Shown here piece by piece: positions 43,967 through 48,540 of a stretch of 48,540 nucleotides of DNA; positions within the stretch are counted from its first letter, which is position 1, and each line of letters begins with the position of its first letter. The notes under the pieces were generated by a model, which was given only the letters and a program-made list of their open reading frames with translations, had not been told where the DNA came from and did no database searches. Origin of the DNA: Lachnospiraceae bacterium (lineage in GTDB: Bacteria > Bacillota > Clostridia > Lachnospirales > Lachnospiraceae). Position numbers and translations under genes: made by a program. The stretch covers positions 144,766 through 193,305 of the forward strand of contig JAAUZT010000028.1 of NCBI GenBank assembly GCA_014804485.1, written 5' to 3'.

Positions 43967-44091
43967 TTGACAATTTCCATTTGTTTTGTTATCATCTCAT
44001 TGATTACTCGGAGGGTGAGTCATTCGTTAGGAAATGATGAGCTGGATAAGGTAACAGGTTGAGATACCTGTTTTCTTACCGGCTCTTTTTT
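43967..44091 (+). promoter_or_regulatory. Candidate attenuator leader of the MATE gene
   Basis: TTGACA at 43967-43972, 17-base spacer and TATCAT at 43990-43995 make a good promoter. The transcript would then contain ACTCGGAGGGTGAGT (self-pairing) and TCATT/AATGA, followed by a long hairpin from GAGC at 44039 through GGTAACAGGT to ACCTGTTTTCTTACCGGCTC and six T ending at 44091. The hairpin is a terminator placed about 100 bases before the MATE start, so read-through must be allowed for the gene to be made. A six-codon ORF (MMSWIR, ATG at 44034) lies just ahead of the hairpin. No known riboswitch consensus was recognised. Confidence 0.55.
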
Positions 44092-44113
44092 ATCTTAGGA
44101 AGTCCCTTGGCTT

Positions 44114-44167
44114 AATTCGAGTTTGCGAAGCATAAGCAAGCAAATCACGCAAACGAGCTTGCTCGTT
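44114..44167 (-). repeat. Interspersed palindromic element, family B copy 4
   Basis: On the minus strand it starts with an inverted repeat (AACGAGC/GCTCGTT), then TTGCGTGATTTGCTTGCTTA and TGCTTCGCAAACTCGAATT, which aligns with copy 1. Read on the plus strand its hairpin is followed by a T run, so it could also act as a terminator close to the MATE start. Confidence 0.65.
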
Positions 44168-44187
44168 TTTTTAAGGGAGATGAGAAA

Positions 44188-45498
44188 ATGGATATGTTAT
44201 CCGAAGATGTCAGGCGTATTTATTTTAAATATTTAGCAGCGGCTTTTGGGAGTGCGTTGATCAGTTCCATTTATGGTATTGTGGATATGGCAATGGTGGG
44301 GCAGTATCAGGGGCCAAGCGGAACGGCTGCGCTTGCAGTTGTAGCCCCGCTCTGGAATATAATATACAGTCTGGGGCTTTTAACAGGAATCGGCGGTTCT
44401 GTGCTGCTTGGCAGTGCAAAAGGAAAAGGCGAAACCAAAGCGCAAAATGAGTATTTTTCAGCGGCATTTATTGGCACCATAATTCTTGCGATCGTCTGCT
44501 GGGGCGCTGTCCTGTTTTTTGATACAGAAATGTTGACACTGTTTGGCGCAGAGGAAACTTTGTTACCTTTGGCAAAGGAATATCTTATTCCGATTAAATT
44601 TGTGATTCCCGCCTTCTTGTTTAATCAAATGCTGGCGGCATTTTTACGAAATGATGACGCTCCCGGGCTGGCAACAGCGGCAGTTTTAACCGGCGGAATA
44701 TTTAATATTCTCGGGGATTATTTCTTTGTGTTCACTTTGGACATGGGAATACAGGGCGCGGGATTAGCAACTGCAATAGGGGCGGTCATTACCTGTGGGG
44801 TCATGCTTTCCCACTTTTTTACACGTAAAAACAAGTTGCGCTTTATTATGCCTTCCTTTTTCTTAAAAAAGACATGGCAGATTCTGGTGGTTGGATTTTC
44901 CACTTTCTTTATTGATGTGGCAATGGGCTTTTTGACCATGATATTTAACCGGCAGATTGTAATGTATTTTGGGACGGATGCCTTATCTGTTTACGGTGTT
45001 ATTGTGAATGTCAGTACGATTGTACAGTGTTGTGCTTATAGTGTAGGGCAGGCGGCACAGCCGATTCTATCTGTTAATTATGGCTCGCACAACTGGGCGC
45101 GGATCAAGGGAACACTCAGATATGCGCTGTATACAGTGGCATTTTTCAGTGTTGCATGGACAATATCCGTTTGGACAGTTCCCAATGGGTTTATCCGTGT
45201 TTTCATGGCTCCCACAGAATCTGTCTGTCAGATTGCACCGTCCATTATGCGCAGCTACGGGATATCATTTCTGTTATTGCCGCTGAATGTTTTTTCGACC
45301 TATTACTTCCAGTCATTAATGAAACCGGGAGCCTCTTTCCTTGTTTCTGTCGCAAGGGGAATGGTTGTCAGTGGGATTTTGATTTATGCGCTGCCTGTTT
45401 TGGCAGGAGCAGATTCTATTTGGTTTGCCATGCCGATTACAGAATTGTTGGTGGCGATTGCTGTTATTATTTTGATGATAAGATATACATCAAAGTGA
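44188..45498 (+). CDS. MATE-family multidrug/metabolite efflux transporter
   Basis: 436-residue inner-membrane antiporter with about 12 hydrophobic segments in two homologous halves. The first half opens ALISSIYGIVDMAMVGQY and has GIGGSVLLGSAKGKG near 70-85. The second half has FFIDVAMGFLTMIFNRQIV and SVGQAAQPILSVNYGSHNWAR near 290-310, both typical of MATE proteins exporting cationic compounds in exchange for sodium or protons. AAGGGAGATGAG lies before the ATG. Its leader may control expression through attenuation. Confidence 0.92.
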   Translation: MDMLSEDVRRIYFKYLAAAFGSALISSIYGIVDMAMVGQYQGPSGTAALAVVAPLWNIIYSLGLLTGIGGSVLLGSAKGKGETKAQNEYFSAAFIGTIILAIVCWGAVLFFDTEMLTLFGAEETLLPLAKEYLIPIKFVIPAFLFNQMLAAFLRNDDAPGLATAAVLTGGIFNILGDYFFVFTLDMGIQGAGLATAIGAVITCGVMLSHFFTRKNKLRFIMPSFFLKKTWQILVVGFSTFFIDVAMGFLTMIFNRQIVMYFGTDALSVYGVIVNVSTIVQCCAYSVGQAAQPILSVNYGSHNWARIKGTLRYALYTVAFFSVAWTISVWTVPNGFIRVFMAPTESVCQIAPSIMRSYGISFLLLPLNVFSTYYFQSLMKPGASFLVSVARGMVVSGILIYALPVLAGADSIWFAMPITELLVAIAVIILMIRYTSK

Positions 45499-45686
45499 GC
45501 GAAGGAACGGTCTGTGGATTTCAGATTGATCATTAGCGAATGATTTGTCTTCTGCGTTTTGATTACTGGTATTCTATCGTTACATCAGTCAAAGAGTCCT
45601 CTGTCGCTGTGGTGTCCTCTGGGTGGAGTGTTTTATACAACTTGAAAACTAAAAAGGTAGCAAAAAAACTTGAATTTCCGCATGAC

Positions 45687-46328
45687 TTACTTATTTGAAA
45701 TCATTGCAGTAATTGTAAAAATAATATCTATTCCATTACCAAATAAATTACCTATAAAATGTGCAGTCATCGGAACATAAACATTTTTTGTCTTGATATA
45801 TGAAATACTTAAAGGCAACGCCCAAATCATTGTCAAGATAATTCCCCAAACAGCAAGCGAATGCTCAAGAGCATACATTAACATTCCTAATAAAGTTGTA
45901 ATGATTAGTACAACTTTGTTTTCAAAAGAAATCATATTTTTTCTAAAAAAAGTTTCTTCTACAATTGGCGGAAGTAAAACCGTAGATATAGTAAATATTA
46001 TCAACGATATCCACGAATTGCGCCTTAACCCTATCATTCCCGTATTAAAATCCGAAAATATACTCTCTAAAACCATTGTTATTACAAACGCTCCAATAAA
46101 TCCTAATGCCGTCAAAATAACATACGTCCAAAACTTTTTCCCGCTTTTTAGGTTATGTGACCAATTCTTTAACGAAAAATCTTTTCTGCACCCAAAATAT
46201 ATTACTAATATCAAATAAAAGCAAAAATTGGTGTATATGTAATACTCTCTTGGAACAATACAGCATGATATAATAAATATCACTTCTATGATAATTGGGA
46301 AAATATTTGTTTTTATATAATTTTTCAT
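45687..46328 (-). CDS. CPBP-family intramembrane metalloprotease
   Basis: 213-residue membrane protein with six or seven hydrophobic segments. The CPBP (CAAX protease/bacteriocin-processing) motifs are Glu124-Glu125 with Arg129 (EETFFR), His156 (ALEHSL), and His190/Asn194 (HFIGNLF), placed near the membrane. Members process peptides or confer bacteriocin self-immunity; no bacteriocin gene is visible nearby. It is AT-rich compared with the surrounding genes, which may mean recent transfer. The 188 bases between it and the MATE gene hold nothing I can name. Confidence 0.88.
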   Translation of the reverse strand: MKNYIKTNIFPIIIEVIFIISCCIVPREYYIYTNFCFYLILVIYFGCRKDFSLKNWSHNLKSGKKFWTYVILTALGFIGAFVITMVLESIFSDFNTGMIGLRRNSWISLIIFTISTVLLPPIVEETFFRKNMISFENKVVLIITTLLGMLMYALEHSLAVWGIILTMIWALPLSISYIKTKNVYVPMTAHFIGNLFGNGIDIIFTITAMISNK

Positions 46329-46525
46329 CTACATTCTCTCCGCCAACTTCAAATTTGTTAAATAGTCCAACGTGGCTATTTTACCATAAACACACTCACA
46401 ATTCCATTAAGTTTTCTTTAGTCTTCTTTTGCCCTGTTCCGTTCAATCATCATCTGCCTTGCCCGCTCCCTCTGCTCTGTGCTGACTGCCCTCGGCTCTT
46501 ATCTGCTCCTTTCATTGATTTATAG
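46329..46525. other. Gene-free stretch with a possible minus-strand remnant
   Basis: On the minus strand about 46424-46508 reads EPRAVSTEQRERARQMMIER followed by NRAKED and a stop. It looks like the charged C-terminus of a mobile-element protein, but I cannot name it. It borders the glgB fragment and marks a probable recombination junction. Confidence 0.3.
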
Positions 46526-46840
46526 GAATTATTATCTGAACTGGATTATGACAGAAAAGGGTTTTCATGGATTGACTGCAAACTGGAAAAGAAATGTGTC
46601 TATGTTTTTGAAAGATGCTCTGATGAAGAAAAAATATTTGCATTTTTTAATTTTTCAGACAAAGAACAGACTTTTGAATATCGTACAACCAAGATCGTTT
46701 CCTATCAGCTATTGATTGCAAGTGATATGGAGTGTTACAGCTGTAAACAAGTCTATCAGACATCGGAAATATCATTTGACAGTAATAAAGCAGTATTCAA
46801 ATTATCGCCATTTTCGGGAAGATATTATTTAATGGAGTGA
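46526..46840 (+). pseudogene. 3' fragment of a glycogen branching enzyme gene (glgB)
   Basis: 104 codons with a TAG straight before them and no start codon. The reading ELDYDRKGFSWIDCKLEKKC, then FAFFNFSDKEQTFEYRT and FKLSPFSGRYYLME matches the C-terminal beta domain of 1,4-alpha-glucan branching enzyme (LYELD-GFEWI, VxNFTP pattern). The catalytic barrel is absent. It is an orphan 3' end left after a deletion or insertion. Confidence 0.75.
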
Positions 46841-46924
46841 GGCGGTATTCATTGGGAAAATACTTGTTCGGTGCTGACAGGGTAGGGGAGTGGTGTTTTG
46901 CTTGTAAGCAGAGTAGGGGCTTGA

Positions 46925-47455
46925 TCATAGCACTTTTTCAAGAAACAAGTGTCCACTATGTGCTATGGCGTTGCCTACATTCATAGAAGCAGTGGCAGCA
47001 ATTTGAAACCCCAGTTTTTTATAGAGTGATAATGCCGGAATATTCTGACTTCCGGTATCAAGCCTTAACGCTTTGCATGAGCTGCTTTCTGCCAATTCCA
47101 TGGCATATCTGAGAAGAGAGGTCGCAATCCCTTTTCCTGCCATGCTTGGACGTACCATAAGTAAGTGAATGACCATTACCTCGTCATTTGCAAAGGTTTG
47201 TGCCCAGTTAATTTTTGTATATTCTGCCGGCTGTACTTTATCGACAATCATACTTCCGGCAATACCGTTATTTTCTTCATACACATATAATGTTCCATGA
47301 TCAATAGCTTTTTCGGCATCCTTTCGGGTTGGGTATATGCCTTTTTTGAAAACAGTAAACGCGCCATGTTCCGTTTCATGTTTGAAATGTTCGTTATAGG
47401 TATCTTCAATCGATTCAATATCATCAGAAGTTGCTTTTCGGATCATGTACTGCAC
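46925..47455 (-). CDS. GNAT-family N-acetyltransferase
   Basis: 176 residues. MIRKATSDDIESIEDTYNEHF is the usual GNAT opening. VIHLLMVRPSMAGKGIATSLLRYAME at about 95-120 carries the acetyl-CoA pyrophosphate loop (Gly-Lys-Gly-Ile-Ala), and the C-terminal ALRLDTGSQNIPALSLYKKLGFQ is motif B. The substrate is unknown (small molecule or protein amine). It is 51 bases after a second GNAT gene of the same direction, though the two are not close copies. Confidence 0.88.
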   Translation of the reverse strand: MQYMIRKATSDDIESIEDTYNEHFKHETEHGAFTVFKKGIYPTRKDAEKAIDHGTLYVYEENNGIAGSMIVDKVQPAEYTKINWAQTFANDEVMVIHLLMVRPSMAGKGIATSLLRYAMELAESSSCKALRLDTGSQNIPALSLYKKLGFQIAATASMNVGNAIAHSGHLFLEKVL

Positions 47456-47506
47456 CTCATTGAGTAGTATTTTATTCCCGCTTCTTGCGGCGGTGATGTT
47501 ACTGTA

Positions 47507-47956
47507 TTATTTTATATTAAATAACGGCATGTTCTCTTTATCAGTGATAGATTTACTGTAAAAACCTAAAAAGTCTTTTTTCTCCCAGCCTCTATTTAAC
47601 CAAAAGGACTTACCACGCTCATTTGCTTCCATAACGTTCAAACAAACCCGCGTTATTCCTTCCTGCTGCAGAGCGGAAATGGCGGCTTCTACCAATTGTG
47701 TTGCAATTCCTTGATTCCGACAGCTATCCTTAACAACTGTATGATAAATGTATCCTCTGCGTCCGTCATGTCCGCATAGAATAGTTCCTACTATTTGGTC
47801 ATTGTCAATAGCAACAAAATTAGTTGTAGGATTTCTTTTTAGAAAAGCAGAAATACCTTGCTGTGAATCATCAAGACTTCGTAAGCCCATTCCGTCCGTG
47901 CTTTTCCATAAAACAAATATTTCTTCATAATCGGCTTGTGTCATTATCCGGATCAT
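47507..47956 (-). CDS. GNAT-family N-acetyltransferase
   Basis: 149 residues from the ATG at 47956, chosen because GGAGG lies 6-7 bases upstream; an in-frame TTG at 47968 lies upstream of that site and is less likely. MIRIMTQADYEEIFVLWKST is the GNAT start. The acetyl-CoA loop is DSCRNQGIATQLVEAA near 80-95, and the C-terminal VCLNVMEANERGKSFWLNRG is motif B. The set resembles ribosomal-protein or small-amine acetyltransferases. Substrate unknown. Confidence 0.87.
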   Translation of the reverse strand: MIRIMTQADYEEIFVLWKSTDGMGLRSLDDSQQGISAFLKRNPTTNFVAIDNDQIVGTILCGHDGRRGYIYHTVVKDSCRNQGIATQLVEAAISALQQEGITRVCLNVMEANERGKSFWLNRGWEKKDFLGFYSKSITDKENMPLFNIK

Positions 47957-48006
47957 TTCTGCCTCCAATACTCTTGTTTTATCGCTGGCAGCGCGACTGG
48001 AATATA

Positions 48007-48540
48007 TCAGTATGTACTTTCAAGTTCGTGTTGTATTTCCTCAGCACGCTTAATCTGTTCTTTTAAGTTCCATTTGCCGATATTGACACCATCTTTTAGA
48101 AACATTGATCCGCACTGGTGAAAATAGAATTCTATATTTCTTTCTTTGGCTTCTAAGTACAGATTTTTTACCCATTCATACTCGATAGGTCTGATATCTG
48201 CTTTAGGAGCCATTTCTCCGCCGACATTAACACATTTTATCAGTCCTGTGTCCAAATATTTTCCTAAAGAAATCGGACCGATCAGCGGGGAACAGAATAC
48301 TTCCCGGTGTTTAACGGGCGCTTCTAAAAAGTGTTTCAGCCGAATGTCCGCCATTTCCTGATTTTCAATTGAAATACTAATGTATATGTGTTCCCATCCA
48401 TCGCCCCAGTCTGACGGGACACAATCTTTGATTCTTTCCGGTCTTTTTGTGGTCGTAACGAAAATACAATCTTTTCTTCTTCTCATAAAATCCCAGCATC
48501 CGGCCCGCCACTCATCCGCTTCTTCAATAAAGAAATCAGA
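48007..48540 (-). CDS. DUF5131 (phage Gp37/Gp68-like) family protein, partial
   Basis: 178 codons are visible and the frame is open to the window edge (reading ..IEEADEWRAGCWDFMRRRKD), so the 5' end is missing; an ATG at 48486 is internal. VTTTKRPERIKDCVPSDWGD, HIYISISIENQEMADIRLK, CSPLIGPISLG and KCVNVGGEMAPKADIRPIEY match the radical-SAM-related DUF5131 group, first seen in phage Gp37/Gp68. The Cys-rich N-terminal half with any iron-sulfur motif lies outside the window. Activity unknown. Confidence 0.75.
   Translation of the reverse strand, partial: SDFFIEEADEWRAGCWDFMRRRKDCIFVTTTKRPERIKDCVPSDWGDGWEHIYISISIENQEMADIRLKHFLEAPVKHREVFCSPLIGPISLGKYLDTGLIKCVNVGGEMAPKADIRPIEYEWVKNLYLEAKERNIEFYFHQCGSMFLKDGVNIGKWNLKEQIKRAEEIQHELESTY

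Noticed and set aside
43810-44037. 75-residue open frame between GH3 and MATE genes.
   Set aside because: It has no ribosome site, runs through the 12-bp tandem repeat (giving RKRHRKRH) and across the promoter of the MATE leader, and has no protein-like pattern.

Overview
The window looks like the chromosome of a gut Lachnospiraceae (Clostridia, Firmicutes). This rests on the gap-pgk-tpiA gene order, a CIRCE-controlled groESL operon, a GPH symporter next to a domain-permuted GH3 enzyme, DUF3793 and C_GCAxxG_C_C proteins, strong AGGAGG-type ribosome sites and moderate-to-low GC. The species cannot be read from the sequence alone. No rRNA, tRNA or CRISPR array was seen.

Layout. 114-3408: glycolytic genes gap, pgk and tpiA. 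3409-6344: a decayed stretch with a broken small gene, an IS5-family transposase remnant and an HTH gene remnant with in-frame stops. 6345-14375: a compact operon of six genes with short or overlapping junctions: a WYL regulator, a dynamin-like GTPase, a membrane-segment partner, a HerA-type ATPase with a glycine-zipper segment, an LHH-type HNH nuclease and a SUKH-like immunity protein. It ends in a strong terminator that abuts a truncated, frameshifted PP2C phosphatase. 15287-20663: a coiled-coil protein, then a GH16 lipoprotein and a GH94 phosphorylase for beta-glucan use. 20865-23679: two cyclic-di-GMP-type proteins, one fusing a cysteine-motif domain to a degenerate GGDEF and an EAL domain. 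24030-26193: groES-groEL. 26284-29349: relA/spoT and a metallo-beta-lactamase-fold hydrolase. 29553-34996: TraX, VWA/DUF2201, MoxR ATPase, LRR and PH-domain genes. 34997-37459: a secreted FG-GAP-like protein, a decaying ATC-hydrolase-like gene behind an intact promoter/palindrome, and DUF3793. 37862-43806: an AraC-controlled sugar locus (GPH symporter, esterase, permuted GH3). 43967-45498: a MATE transporter behind a candidate attenuator leader. 45687-48540: CPBP protease, a glgB 3' fragment, two GNAT acetyltransferases and a partial DUF5131 gene.

The best candidate for an undescribed system is the operon at 6345-14375. Membrane-remodelling GTPases, a DNA- or protein-translocating HerA-like ATPase with its own membrane-prone segment, and a nuclease/immunity pair sit under a WYL regulator, flanked on both sides by gene wreckage. 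This fits a defence or conflict island. The gene-family calls are supported by motifs; the idea that the parts act as one system is inference.

Two families of short interspersed palindromic elements were found by eye. Family A has three copies with GTAACTGTT/AACAGTTAC ends, one enlarged by about 100 bp. Family B has four copies of about 50-65 bp sharing a TTGCGAGATT...CTTCGCAAAC core.
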